In this document: positions 18,026-26,184 of the stretch, in pieces | Numbering within the stretch: position 1 is the stretch's first letter | How the letters are laid out: each line of letters starts with the position of its first letter | From: Methanomicrobium antiquum | GTDB taxonomy: Archaea; Halobacteriota; Methanomicrobia; Methanomicrobiales; Methanomicrobiaceae | Direction of reading: 5' to 3' | Length of the DNA stretch: 64,000 bases | Assembly: GCF_029633915.1 (NCBI RefSeq) | Contig: NZ_CP091092.1 | Location: 1,178,001-1,242,000 of the forward strand | The notes under the pieces: generated by a model | Seen by the model: the letters and a program-made list of their open reading frames with translations, nothing else | Database searches by the model: none | Told to the model about the DNA's origin: nothing | Program-made: the position numbers and the translations under genes

Positions 18026-18463
18026 TTACTTTATAAATAATGTGAAATGATCTCCCTTATCAGTAATTTCTATATCAGGCACAAGTGCTTCTATGAAACT
18101 TTTAACATAAACAGCGCTTATTCCTGAATCTGAAATACCTTCTGAAAAACAACTCTTCATCTCTTTTTTAATCATTATTTTTTTCATACCATTTTCTTTC
18201 TCAGTCTCGTAAATCATACCCGAAACCAACAAAACACCCTCAAGAATTGTACTCATCTCCATCATGGAGTGCATTCTTCTTAAGATTTCCTCAGCATCCT
18301 TTTTCCCGATATCAGCAACTATTTTTTCTATCTTTTGAATTACAGAAGTATCGTGGTCCTGTATCAGCCGGTTTAATATTTCTCCAGACCTGTCTGCAGG
18401 CTTCCAGTCACGCGAAAGTTTTAAAAGCTGCCAGTCTCGTGCAAAGGAGCGGGTATCAGCCAT
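18026..18463 (-). CDS. hypothetical protein in the thiD-Lrp operon
   Basis: I do not recognise this 145-aa protein. The N-terminal half is helical and charged (ARDWQLLKLSRDWKPADRSG), followed by a helix with RRMHSMMEMS. The C-terminal half has an alternating pattern ending in IEITDKGDHFTLFIK. No signal peptide or membrane helix is visible, so it is probably cytoplasmic. It starts 6 bp after the small membrane protein gene and is the last member of the run thiD-Lrp-membrane-this gene, so it is probably co-expressed with them. Confidence 0.6.
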   Translation of the reverse strand: MADTRSFARDWQLLKLSRDWKPADRSGEILNRLIQDHDTSVIQKIEKIVADIGKKDAEEILRRMHSMMEMSTILEGVLLVSGMIYETEKENGMKKIMIKKEMKSCFSEGISDSGISAVYVKSFIEALVPDIEITDKGDHFTLFIK

Positions 18464-18469
18464 TAGCTC

Positions 18470-18748
18470 TTACCCCCTTACAATCGAATATATTATAACG
18501 CATATTCCTATGATGATTAAAAGTCGGGAGAAAAGCGCTGACCAGAACTGCCAGAATATATCTGCCGCTAAAATCCCTGTAATATCCGGAAGAACAACAC
18601 CTATAATCAGAATAAAAAGACCGTAAATCAAAAGAAGCAGGCTTTTTTGCTTAAGTGTTTTGTATGCATCAAAAAGATAAATTATAAGCGCCGCACCAAG
18701 TCCAAGAGTAATTATAGCAAGAATGTGCTGCAAAACTTCAATATCCAT
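18470..18748 (-). CDS. small three-helix membrane protein
   Basis: This 92-aa protein has three hydrophobic segments (about residues 8-26, 35-55 and 68-90). A short basic loop (DAYKTLKQKS) lies between the first two. Similar small membrane proteins are known beside HTH regulators in other archaea. Its start overlaps the Lrp gene by 11 bp, so the two are probably translated together. A role as membrane partner or sensor for the regulator is an inference from this overlap. Family not assigned. Confidence 0.65.
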   Translation of the reverse strand: MDIEVLQHILAIITLGLGAALIIYLFDAYKTLKQKSLLLLIYGLFILIIGVVLPDITGILAADIFWQFWSALFSRLLIIIGICVIIYSIVRG

Positions 18749-19205
18749 GTAAATCGTACTCCTCCATATTCCAAAACTGCTCTTTTACTTTCTTAACAGT
18801 CAAAATCGGTTTTATCTCTCTGACTCCTGAAAGCTCACTTAAAGGTATCAGAATATCAGATTTAAGCTCGGCAATCTCATGAACACGCACTTTCGCTATA
18901 AAATCACTTGGTTCAAGAGTTTCATAGACTTCCAACACATGATCCATTCTTAAAAGATAGTGCTCAACATCAGGTTTTTGAAGAGGATCAACAGCGATTG
19001 TCAAAAAAACAATAATTGAATTCTTGAAAAATTCGGGATTAACAACAATTGTAAAACGCTGAATAATACCACTGGATCTTAACTTTTCAATCCTCTTAAA
19101 AACTGTTGAGGGGGCAATATTAAGCTTCTTCCCCAACTCTGCCATAGACGTTCTGCCGTCTTTTGCAAGTTCACTCAAAATCGAATTATCAACTTTATCC
19201 AACAT
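18738..19205 (-). CDS. Lrp/AsnC family transcriptional regulator
   Basis: The 155-aa regulator has an N-terminal winged helix-turn-helix (LDKVDNSILSELAKDGRTSM, then AELGKKLNIAPSTVFKRIEK). A C-terminal RAM-like domain (about residues 65-140, VFLTIAVDPLQKPD...) probably binds a small ligand and mediates oligomerisation. It sits 13 bp after thiD and overlaps a small membrane protein. Targets and ligand cannot be read from the sequence; local regulation of the operon is possible. Confidence 0.88.
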   Translation of the reverse strand: MLDKVDNSILSELAKDGRTSMAELGKKLNIAPSTVFKRIEKLRSSGIIQRFTIVVNPEFFKNSIIVFLTIAVDPLQKPDVEHYLLRMDHVLEVYETLEPSDFIAKVRVHEIAELKSDILIPLSELSGVREIKPILTVKKVKEQFWNMEEYDLHGY

Positions 19206-19218
19206 CTTACCAGTTTTC

Positions 19219-20055
19219 TTAATTCTGATTTTTTGGGATATAATTGTTATTATTTGATAAAAATAGATTTATTGGAAGAGGATTTATGCTATGCCGCCCG
19301 CTTTTGGAAATAAAAGCATGTTTTATAGCCGAATTGATAAATATTTTAGCCTCCCTGCATGCATCCTCAATGCAAAGTCCCTTTGAAAGTCCGGCTGTCA
19401 CTGCTGAAGAAAGAGAACACCCCGAACCATGAACATCATAAGGCATCCTCTCAGCAGAAAATCTGATAATTCCTGATTCAGACAATAAAAGGTCTTCTGA
19501 GACTTTACCTCCCATATGTCCGCCTTTTAAAAGAACATTTCCGGCACCCATATCAAGGATAATTTTTCCCGCCGCTATCAGATCCTCAGTATCTTCGATT
19601 CTGTCAAATCCTGAAAGTGCACATGATTCAGGGATATTAGGAGTAATAAGCGTAGATTTGGAAACTAAAAAATTCTTTAACGCATTAAATGCGCTGTCAT
19701 CCGAAAGAGCTTTTCCGCTCGTTGAAACAATCACCGGATCAAGGACAAAAGGCACATCGTCCGGGAGGCAATCAGATACTACTTTTATGACATCAGATGA
19801 CGGAAGCATTCCGCACTTAAAAGCTGAAATATTAAAATCTTCCATTACTGCTTCCATCTGACAGGCTACAGCACTGTTGTTCATATTCCATATACCCTTA
19901 ACAGATTCGGGGTTTTGTGCCGTAACTGCGGTTATAACCGAACATCCCCATACACCAAGTGCCGCAAATGTCTTCAAATCAGCCTGAATCCCTGCGCCTC
20001 CACCCGAATCAGAACCGGCAATAGTGCATGCACAGGGCATATGTGAGAAATTCAT
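19219..20055 (-). CDS. thiD: hydroxymethylpyrimidine / phosphomethylpyrimidine kinase
   Basis: The 278-aa ribokinase-fold enzyme phosphorylates HMP and HMP-P for thiamine synthesis. CTIAGSDSGGGAGIQADLKT near the N-terminus and ALGVWGCSVITAVTAQN bind the substrate. VLLKGGHMGG and DVHGSGCSLSSAV near residue 220 form the ATP/anion-hole site with the catalytic GSGC. It lacks the ThiN domain fused in many archaeal ThiD proteins. It is the first gene of a four-gene minus-strand run. No TPP riboswitch features were seen in the 163-bp spacer shared with the divergent gene. Confidence 0.9.
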   Translation of the reverse strand: MNFSHMPCACTIAGSDSGGGAGIQADLKTFAALGVWGCSVITAVTAQNPESVKGIWNMNNSAVACQMEAVMEDFNISAFKCGMLPSSDVIKVVSDCLPDDVPFVLDPVIVSTSGKALSDDSAFNALKNFLVSKSTLITPNIPESCALSGFDRIEDTEDLIAAGKIILDMGAGNVLLKGGHMGGKVSEDLLLSESGIIRFSAERMPYDVHGSGCSLSSAVTAGLSKGLCIEDACREAKIFINSAIKHAFISKSGRHSINPLPINLFLSNNNNYIPKNQN

Positions 20056-20218
20056 ACCTCATCATATCTTCTTAATTCATGTTGAAATTAATCAAAGAAA
20101 TATTACAATATAAAAAAATCACAATTTGAAAATAAAAAATTAAAAAATACACAATATGAAAAAAATTTACAAACAAAATTCAGCACCTTTTTTTGTATAT
20201 GACAGGCAACAATAATGT

Positions 20219-21547
20219 ATGGATGTCGAAGAATTCGCACGGCGTGGTCTTGCTACAGGTGCGGATGAAGAAGCTGTAATAAAACGGCTTGTTGAAAATA
20301 TACTTGAAATAAAAAAATGTACTCCTGAATATGCATCCGAATTTGCAAAAGCTGTAATTTTGGAGGTCAAAAATTCTTCAGGACACACAGGCGACTACTT
20401 TGATTATCAAAAATCAGGTGTGCGAATGGGAGAATTCGGTGTAGGCTCAAGAGGAACAGGAGATTTTTTTGCCCACCGCCAGTTTCCAAAGATTATTGGC
20501 AAAAGCAATGCCAGTGTCGGTGTTGACGAGATGGATGACGCAGGTGTTGTAGAAGCAAACGGACAATATATCATAACAACTGTTGACGGAATGCACTCAA
20601 GGCTCTCAGACTTTCCATTTCTTGCAGGGTTTCATGTAACACGTGCTACACTAAGAGATGCATATGTAATGGGTGCTAAACCTGTTGCACTCATATCTGA
20701 CATTCATGTCGCAGATGACGGAGATGTCGCAAAGATATTTGATTATACCGCAGGAATCTCCGTTGTAAGTGATATGATGAACATCCCGCTCGTTTCAGGA
20801 TCAACTCTTAGGATCGGCGGCGACATGGTAATAGGAGAACGGATGACCGGCTGTGTCGGCTGTGTAGGTGTTGCAAATCATTTAACGAAAAGATCATCAA
20901 CAAAACCCGGCGATGTTCTTCTAATGACAACAGGTGCAGGCGGAGGAACGATTGCAACCGCTGCAATTTATTCAGGATTCTCCGAAGTTGTAGAAAAAAC
21001 AATCAATCTGTCATTTTTAAAAGCATGCGAAGCGCTTTTGATAAGTGATGTCCTAAACGAAATTCACTCAATGACAGATGTCACAAACGGAGGTCTTAGA
21101 GGTGATGTCTATGAGATGGCAGAAACAGCAAAATGCCGCATAGTAATCGAAGAGGAGAACTTAAGAAGTCTTGTAGAGCCTGAGGTCTTAAAAATGCTTG
21201 ATGCACTTGAGATTGACTACCTTGGAGTTTCACTTGATGCACTCCTTGTTGTAGCACCGCCTGATGTGGCAGAAGATATTATTAAAGTTGTCTCAGAAGC
21301 AGGCGTTTTAATGAAAAAAATAGGATATGTCACAGAAGGTCCTTCTGATTCAAAACTGCTTGTTAACGGAGAGTTAAAAGACTTTGTTCCGGCTTTCAGG
21401 GAGTCTGCATATACTCCGGTCAAAAAAGTGGCAGACAAACCTGAACTCAACTTCGAAGAGATGAAATTGCGTGTGCAAGCCGCGGCCGATGCCGCAGTAG
21501 AGAAGAAAATACGGGTAATTGAGCATTTAAAGAAGAATTTATCATAA
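20219..21547 (+). CDS. AIR synthase-related protein (PurM/HypE/SelD superfamily, COG1973-like)
   Basis: The 442-aa protein has the two-domain PurM-like fold: VGVDEMDDAGVV and ITTVDGMHSRLSDFPFLAG form the N-terminal ATP-binding edge. RDAYVMGAKPVALISDIHV and TGCVGCVGVANHL are typical superfamily blocks. SMTDVTNGGLRGDVYEM near residue 285 is the C-terminal glycine-rich motif. An N-terminal helical extension of about 100 residues distinguishes it from HypE and ThiL. Methanogen members have no settled function; HypE-like or phosphoryl-transfer chemistry is inferred. It is divergently placed from thiD and has no operon partner. Confidence 0.75.
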   Translation: MDVEEFARRGLATGADEEAVIKRLVENILEIKKCTPEYASEFAKAVILEVKNSSGHTGDYFDYQKSGVRMGEFGVGSRGTGDFFAHRQFPKIIGKSNASVGVDEMDDAGVVEANGQYIITTVDGMHSRLSDFPFLAGFHVTRATLRDAYVMGAKPVALISDIHVADDGDVAKIFDYTAGISVVSDMMNIPLVSGSTLRIGGDMVIGERMTGCVGCVGVANHLTKRSSTKPGDVLLMTTGAGGGTIATAAIYSGFSEVVEKTINLSFLKACEALLISDVLNEIHSMTDVTNGGLRGDVYEMAETAKCRIVIEEENLRSLVEPEVLKMLDALEIDYLGVSLDALLVVAPPDVAEDIIKVVSEAGVLMKKIGYVTEGPSDSKLLVNGELKDFVPAFRESAYTPVKKVADKPELNFEEMKLRVQAAADAAVEKKIRVIEHLKKNLS

Positions 21548-21609
21548 CAAAATAACTTTAATCAATAATCTATACTTTTAGAGAAAAACATGTTGGGATT
21601 TAGATGATA

Positions 21610-21652
21610 CTTTTACATGAGGCATTTTTTTTCATGAAAATTTTTGTAAAAG
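21610..21652. terminator. hairpin between convergent genes, CATGA...TTTCATG type
   Basis: The outer arms are CTTTTAC (21610-21616) and GTAAAAG (21646-21652). Inside are CATGA and TTTCATG with T-rich sequence. It lies 63 bp after the AIR-synthase-related stop and before the 3' end of the convergent methyltransferase, so a bidirectional terminator is plausible. Confidence 0.5.
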
Positions 21653-21756
21653 CAAAAAAATTTATTTAATAGATCTTTATTTCTGTTGTATGTGGGTTTT
21701 ATACCACATTTATATCATATTTATATCGTTTTTATACAGGTTTTATACAGGTTTTA

Positions 21757-22467
21757 TTATTCCGGCTTTTTTCCACTGGCACATATATTAAAAGCAAGAT
21801 AGGGAAATTTGTCCTCTACAATAGGCTCAATTTTTTTGGTTATCGAATAAAGAGGCGGTTTTAAATCAACATGGGCAAAAGAGCGTCTCTCTACAGAAAC
21901 GTCAACAAATCCTGCATCTGAAAAAAGCCCGTATAATTCATCCTCTGAGTAGTAATGCTCACCAAAACTGCCACAGCCAACTCTTGAAACCTTTAATTTC
22001 TCACCTATCTTATAAGCCGCAGGAACAATTGCCGTAAAGATATTTCTCCCAAGTGTACAAAGAGAAATTGCGCCGCCCGGCTTTAACACCCGAAATGCAT
22101 CCTCAAGCATATAATCCGGATTCTGAAGGTATGAAAATGCAAGAATGCTTGAAATGCAGTCAAATGACTCATCCCTAAATGGCAGTTTTTCAGCATTTCC
22201 CACAGCAACCTCAGAATCATTTCTTAATTTAGCTTTTTTAAGCATACCTGAACTGATATCAATCCCAATTACCTCACCGCCGGTTTTGAGATAATTACGC
22301 ATGAAAAGGCCGGTGCCACAACCAAGGTCAAGAAGTTTTGCACCTTTTGGAAGGTTTTTTGAAACATTTGTACATATATGGCCGTAATATATTCTGCCCT
22401 GTCTCTGATCATACTGGTTGTCATAAACATCAGCAACCTGATCGTAATGGGTCGCAACTTTAGTCAG
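21757..22467 (-). CDS. class I SAM-dependent methyltransferase, probable CTG start
   Basis: Reading upstream of the first ATG (22302) keeps the frame open and adds the essential motif I, KLLDLGCGTG. The only ATG-start version would therefore lack the SAM-binding loop. No ATG, GTG or TTG occurs in the extension. CTG at 22465-22467 overlaps the preceding stop as CTGA, and GGAGGT lies 6 nt upstream, so I take it as the start (236 aa, LTKVATHYDQVADVYD...). Later motifs are EVIGIDISSGML and FDCISSILAFSYL, a UbiE/COQ5-like pattern. The substrate is unknown. It is the last gene of the taw2-coaBC-pantoate kinase-PPS-RFC-like operon. Confidence 0.75.
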   Translation of the reverse strand: MTKVATHYDQVADVYDNQYDQRQGRIYYGHICTNVSKNLPKGAKLLDLGCGTGLFMRNYLKTGGEVIGIDISSGMLKKAKLRNDSEVAVGNAEKLPFRDESFDCISSILAFSYLQNPDYMLEDAFRVLKPGGAISLCTLGRNIFTAIVPAAYKIGEKLKVSRVGCGSFGEHYYSEDELYGLFSDAGFVDVSVERRSFAHVDLKPPLYSITKKIEPIVEDKFPYLAFNICASGKKPE

Positions 22468-23462
22468 TTAAATACCTCCGCAATAATTCTTGCAAGCAGT
22501 GCGTTAATCTGGATAAATTCATTACCTGCACTGCAAAGCTTATAGTCTGCATCTGAAAGAGCAATTGCAATGCGCTTATCATTATATTCGCGCCTTGCAG
22601 CTTTTGAGAGTTCTTTTATTACTTCATCTCCGGACAGACCGTAATCTATCATGAGCATCTCAGCAATTTCACAGGACTTTCTTAATTCATTTCGCATAAG
22701 AGATGAAAAAAGCGATGTCGAAATATCTGTAGTTTCAGAACCGGTAATTTCTGATGAATCAAGGACACCATCATTTAAAACTGTAATCTGAAGATATGTA
22801 ATGGCCTTTCTGCAGTCGCCCTTTGAGATTTCAGCAATTATTTCAAGATCATCATCAGATACAACTCCGGGCAGTACACCCTCTTTTTGAAGAATATCTT
22901 TTAAAATTAAAATAATATCTGAAGTTTCAACCGGCGCGAAGAACAGCGGGAGGCACCTTGATGCAATAGCAGGAATAATTGCAGTCTGTTGCCTTGAAAT
23001 AAGAATAAACCTGCAGGTACTACTGTACCTCTCCATTATCCTCCTTAGAGCCGCCTGTGCATCAAATGAAAGTTCACCTGCATCCTCAAAGACAATAATC
23101 TTGAAATCAGCATCAAACGGCTTCATAGAAGCATACCATTTCACAATATGCTTAAAATTGTTGATTACACTCTCATCCTTCTGGTATAAATGGCTGAATT
23201 TCTCCTCACTCTCAAGCCATGCCCTGCCCTGATTAAATAGTGTTCCTGCCGGAATTATGCTTAAATTAATTCCTGAATCTTCACTATAAAGCTCTCTTGC
23301 AAGGCATTCCATTGAAACACTCTTTCCTGTTCCATGAGGGCCAAAAAAAAGCATATGAGGTATGTTTTTATCCTCGGCAAATCTGCGGATATGATTAATT
23401 ACCTCTTTTTGCCCGTATATATCCTCAAACTTTTCAGGCCTGTACTTTTCTATCCAAAGCAT
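22464..23462 (-). CDS. RFC small-subunit-like AAA+ protein with degenerate Walker B and sensor 1
   Basis: The 332-aa protein aligns with RFC small subunits from WIEKYRPEKFEDIYGQ onward, with Walker A GPHGTGKS (41-48) and the arginine-finger motif ASRC. The Walker B region is IIVFEDAG where the canonical copy at 32644-33624 has ILFLDEAD, and sensor 1 is SRQ in place of SCN. It can probably bind ATP but hydrolysis may be impaired. Two different small subunits are reported for the Methanosarcina clamp loader, so this may be the second, arginine-finger-providing type. It is encoded inside the CoA operon, overlapping the gene before it by 29 bp and the methyltransferase by 4. Confidence 0.8.
   Translation of the reverse strand: MLWIEKYRPEKFEDIYGQKEVINHIRRFAEDKNIPHMLFFGPHGTGKSVSMECLARELYSEDSGINLSIIPAGTLFNQGRAWLESEEKFSHLYQKDESVINNFKHIVKWYASMKPFDADFKIIVFEDAGELSFDAQAALRRIMERYSSTCRFILISRQQTAIIPAIASRCLPLFFAPVETSDIILILKDILQKEGVLPGVVSDDDLEIIAEISKGDCRKAITYLQITVLNDGVLDSSEITGSETTDISTSLFSSLMRNELRKSCEIAEMLMIDYGLSGDEVIKELSKAARREYNDKRIAIALSDADYKLCSAGNEFIQINALLARIIAEVFN
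22474..22479 (-). promoter_or_regulatory. ribosome binding site deciding a CTG start
   Basis: On the minus strand GGAGGT is followed by six bases (ATTTAA) and then CTG. It is inside the 3' end of the RFC-like gene and has no other start codon to serve. Confidence 0.75.
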
Positions 23463-24195
23463 CTGACAGATTCTCCAAAATGTCTTTTACCGCATTATCC
23501 AGTATGTCTTTATTCTGTATTTTTTTATCTGAAAAATCACAGGCCAGTCTGTTTATCTCATCTTCACCGAGACTTTTGCAGGCATTTGTGATAGTTAAAA
23601 GGGCTCTTGTAAGTTCATCAACAATTGTAAGCGAAGCAGTTTTGGCAGTTCTTGAAAGCGGATTTAAATCAATCGCAATTACTGTCTTTCCCATACTGAC
23701 AAGAGCTTCGCACCTGTCGCCGTCTTCTAATGGAACCAAAATTACATCTGAAGAGTAAATCCCGTCAACACTGCAAAGCGCCCTGTCATGTGAGAGAGGC
23801 AAAAGGCGTTTAATCTCGCCCTTGTGAACCAAAACTCCCTTTTCTTCCAGAAGTCTTGTAATTTTTTCAATCCTCTCTTCTGTTCTGTGAAATAAATTTA
23901 CCTCAACAAGTGCACCTGTTGCCTGCTGAAAATCCTTAATTAAATCCGCCGCAAGTGCCGCTGTGTTTCCATTGACTGACAGAACAGGTTTTTTGGCAGT
24001 TAAAAATAAAGCGGCGGCAGTTTTTTCTGCTAATTCAGCGCTTTTTGTAGTCTTTTCACCAATAAGATAGTCAAACGCTTCTCCTCTCCCATGAGCTCCA
24101 ACGCCCTCCATTGCAACAATTCCGGCCAATGCCGCATTTGCAATATTTTCTCTTCTGACAAGCGAGTGATAACGGGGATGATCTTTAGGTATCAT
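23434..24195 (-). CDS. 4-phosphopantoate--beta-alanine ligase (archaeal phosphopantothenate synthetase)
   Basis: The 253-aa protein matches the archaeal PPS family (formerly DUF137): MIPKDHPRYHSLVRRE at the start, EGVGAHGRGEAFDYLIGE near 30, LSVNGNTAALAA near 95 and VIAIDLNPLSRTA near 190. It joins 4-phosphopantoate and beta-alanine with ATP, replacing bacterial pantothenate synthetase. It lies 1 bp after pantoate kinase, the enzyme that makes its substrate, and close to coaBC, which uses its product. Its end overlaps the RFC-like gene by 29 bp. Confidence 0.9.
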   Translation of the reverse strand: MIPKDHPRYHSLVRRENIANAALAGIVAMEGVGAHGRGEAFDYLIGEKTTKSAELAEKTAAALFLTAKKPVLSVNGNTAALAADLIKDFQQATGALVEVNLFHRTEERIEKITRLLEEKGVLVHKGEIKRLLPLSHDRALCSVDGIYSSDVILVPLEDGDRCEALVSMGKTVIAIDLNPLSRTAKTASLTIVDELTRALLTITNACKSLGEDEINRLACDFSDKKIQNKDILDNAVKDILENLSDALDRKVQA

Positions 24196-24196
24196 G

Positions 24197-25057
24197 TTAC
24201 TCTCTTCTGTTTCTGAATGAAAAACCTGAATCTGACATTTTCATCAGATATACTTCTCCAAATTTTGAAAGGATTGCAGGAGCTTTTTCTCCGTAGGCAA
24301 ACACTCCTTCACCAAGCATGGTCATAGAAGCAGGAATTTCTCTTAAACTGCATTCATTAAGAACTTCTCTTACCCTTTCTGATACAAGGCCTGATCTCTC
24401 TGCAAACTCACGGGATGCCTTAAAGAAATCCTCAGGAGTATCCGGACAGATTTCATTATATGCAGATGATATTTTTTCCATTATATATTTGTCTTTTAGA
24501 ATCTTATCAGTTGCCAGAGGACCAAAACTGATTGCAGAAATGGTCTTGTCCATATCATACCTTCTGATAATCTCACCGGCCATTCCCGGGCTTTTACGGC
24601 AGATATATCCGCCGCCGGTGCATGCCGAAACATCTCCAAGACCTGATTTGAATTTTATTTCGGTTTCATAAGCAATTTGTGCAATCTCCTCATCGCAGAT
24701 ATCAAGGCTGTAAAGTTCATTAACAGCCTTTATTGATGAAAGAAGCGAGGCCGCACTCAGTCCAAAACCCGCACCAACCGGAAGAATGGTTTTAGTTGTG
24801 ATTTGAGCAGAAATTCCTAATTTTAAAAGTGCATACTCAATCGGAGGAGAGCCGACATCACAAGAAATTAAATTCCCTGTCCTGTCAATTCTGCAAACAT
24901 TTATGACAGTTTCATCAGCTTTTATGGCTTCTGAAAAAACACCCTCACTTATTACAATCCCTCCGCCGATACTCCCGGAAAAACTGTTTTCACTCCCGGT
25001 TTTTTTAAACCACCCGGATATATGCCCGGGACAAAATGCTAAAGAAGTTTCATCCAT
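24197..25057 (-). CDS. pantoate kinase (GHMP family)
   Basis: The 286-aa GHMP kinase phosphorylates pantoate in the archaeal CoA route. It begins FCPGHISGWF and has the ATP loop PVGAGFGLSAASLLSS near residue 95, plus GLGDVSACTGGGYICR near 140. The C-terminal part is SMTMLGEGVFAYGE, the third GHMP motif. A homoserine or mevalonate kinase call is unlikely given the neighbours. It overlaps coaBC by 19 bp and precedes the ligase by 1 bp, so the two CoA enzymes and coaBC form one translational unit. Confidence 0.9.
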   Translation of the reverse strand: MDETSLAFCPGHISGWFKKTGSENSFSGSIGGGIVISEGVFSEAIKADETVINVCRIDRTGNLISCDVGSPPIEYALLKLGISAQITTKTILPVGAGFGLSAASLLSSIKAVNELYSLDICDEEIAQIAYETEIKFKSGLGDVSACTGGGYICRKSPGMAGEIIRRYDMDKTISAISFGPLATDKILKDKYIMEKISSAYNEICPDTPEDFFKASREFAERSGLVSERVREVLNECSLREIPASMTMLGEGVFAYGEKAPAILSKFGEVYLMKMSDSGFSFRNRRE

Positions 25058-26184
25058 ATCGCTTTTGCTACCTCTTCCTTATCCCCGCTGATTTCGGTTT
25101 TTTCCGCCTTTGTGCATAAAATATATTTTCCCGTCTTTGCACCCATTGTTTCAGGAGCATTTGCGGCTACCATAAAAACACCGCGATTAAGCATATCTTC
25201 TGCTTTTAAAACCGAATCCTCACCAAGTTTAAATGCCACAACAATGCCGCTGAAATTTAAAAGAACTTCATCAAGAATCTTTGGAAGAGGATTTAATTTT
25301 ATGCAGATCTCCTCTCCGCTTGGAATTTTTCCATCAGATGCATCGGGTTTGTAATCAGAAACCGCCGCGGCACTTATATAATAGTCGTATCTCTGAGATT
25401 TAATAGCAAAAAGAACAGCTTCTCTCATATCCTCTGCACTTTCAGTTTTAATGTTTTCAACCAGAGGCACATCATCCCCGCTGTGAACAAGTGTTACAAA
25501 AGCTCCAAGCCTGTATGCCTCAAGTGCAGTCAAAACACCCATTCTTCCTGATGAACGCGAAGTCATAATTCTCACATCATCAATCTTTTCCCTGCAGGGT
25601 CCGGCTGTCACCAGGACTTTTTTTCCAAAAAGAGGCTTATCCCCTGCCTCTCTTTCAACCGCGGCTACAATCTCGTCATTCGATGCAAACTTTGCCTTAT
25701 TCTCAGATAAATATGGATCTACAAAAACAATTCCCCATCGTTTCAGTTTTTCAATACTCTCTGTAACAGCAGGATGGCGGTACATGCTCTCATGCATTGC
25801 CGGCGCAATCACAACAGGCATGCCCCTTCCAATAGCAGTTGTCGCAAAGGTTGTAACCGGTGTGTCATCAATTCCTCCGGCAATTTTACAGATTGTATTT
25901 GCTGTTGCAGGCGCAATTAACAAAACATCTCCCAATCCTCCGATTCCGCAGAATTTCACATGCTCAATCATTCCGGAAATCTTTGTAATTGTCTCATTGT
26001 CGCATGCATACGTTAGAGCATCGGGATTTATTATTCCACACGCGGCACTGCTCATTACACCATATACCTCTGCCCCTTTTCTCCTAAGCGCTCTCGCAAG
26101 CTTAATATCCTCTACAGCGGCAATACTTCCTGTTACCGCAAGCACAATTTTTTTACCTTTTAAAGTCTGCATATTACCGCTCAT
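25039..26184 (-). CDS. coaBC: bifunctional phosphopantothenoylcysteine decarboxylase / phosphopantothenate-cysteine ligase
   Basis: This 381-aa Dfp protein has an N-terminal CoaC flavoprotein: GKKIVLAVTGSIAAVEDIKL, GDVLLIAPATANTICKIA and VIAPAMHESMYRHP. The C-terminal CoaB half has KKVLVTAGPCREKIDDVR, ISAAAVSDYKP and VVAFKLG. Together they turn phosphopantothenate into 4'-phosphopantetheine. ATG at 26182-26184 overlaps the stop of the upstream gene as ATGA and gives MSGNMQTLKGKK; a start 30 bp earlier is possible but would lengthen the overlap. It is followed directly by pantoate kinase. Confidence 0.93.
   Translation of the reverse strand: MSGNMQTLKGKKIVLAVTGSIAAVEDIKLARALRRKGAEVYGVMSSAACGIINPDALTYACDNETITKISGMIEHVKFCGIGGLGDVLLIAPATANTICKIAGGIDDTPVTTFATTAIGRGMPVVIAPAMHESMYRHPAVTESIEKLKRWGIVFVDPYLSENKAKFASNDEIVAAVEREAGDKPLFGKKVLVTAGPCREKIDDVRIMTSRSSGRMGVLTALEAYRLGAFVTLVHSGDDVPLVENIKTESAEDMREAVLFAIKSQRYDYYISAAAVSDYKPDASDGKIPSGEEICIKLNPLPKILDEVLLNFSGIVVAFKLGEDSVLKAEDMLNRGVFMVAANAPETMGAKTGKYILCTKAEKTEISGDKEEVAKAIWMKLL

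Noticed and set aside
20056-20218. TPP riboswitch before thiD
   Set aside because: The AT-rich spacer shows none of the conserved thi-box sequence.
21757-22302. Methyltransferase as a 181-aa protein from the first ATG
   Set aside because: It would lack SAM motif I, which is intact in frame just upstream.
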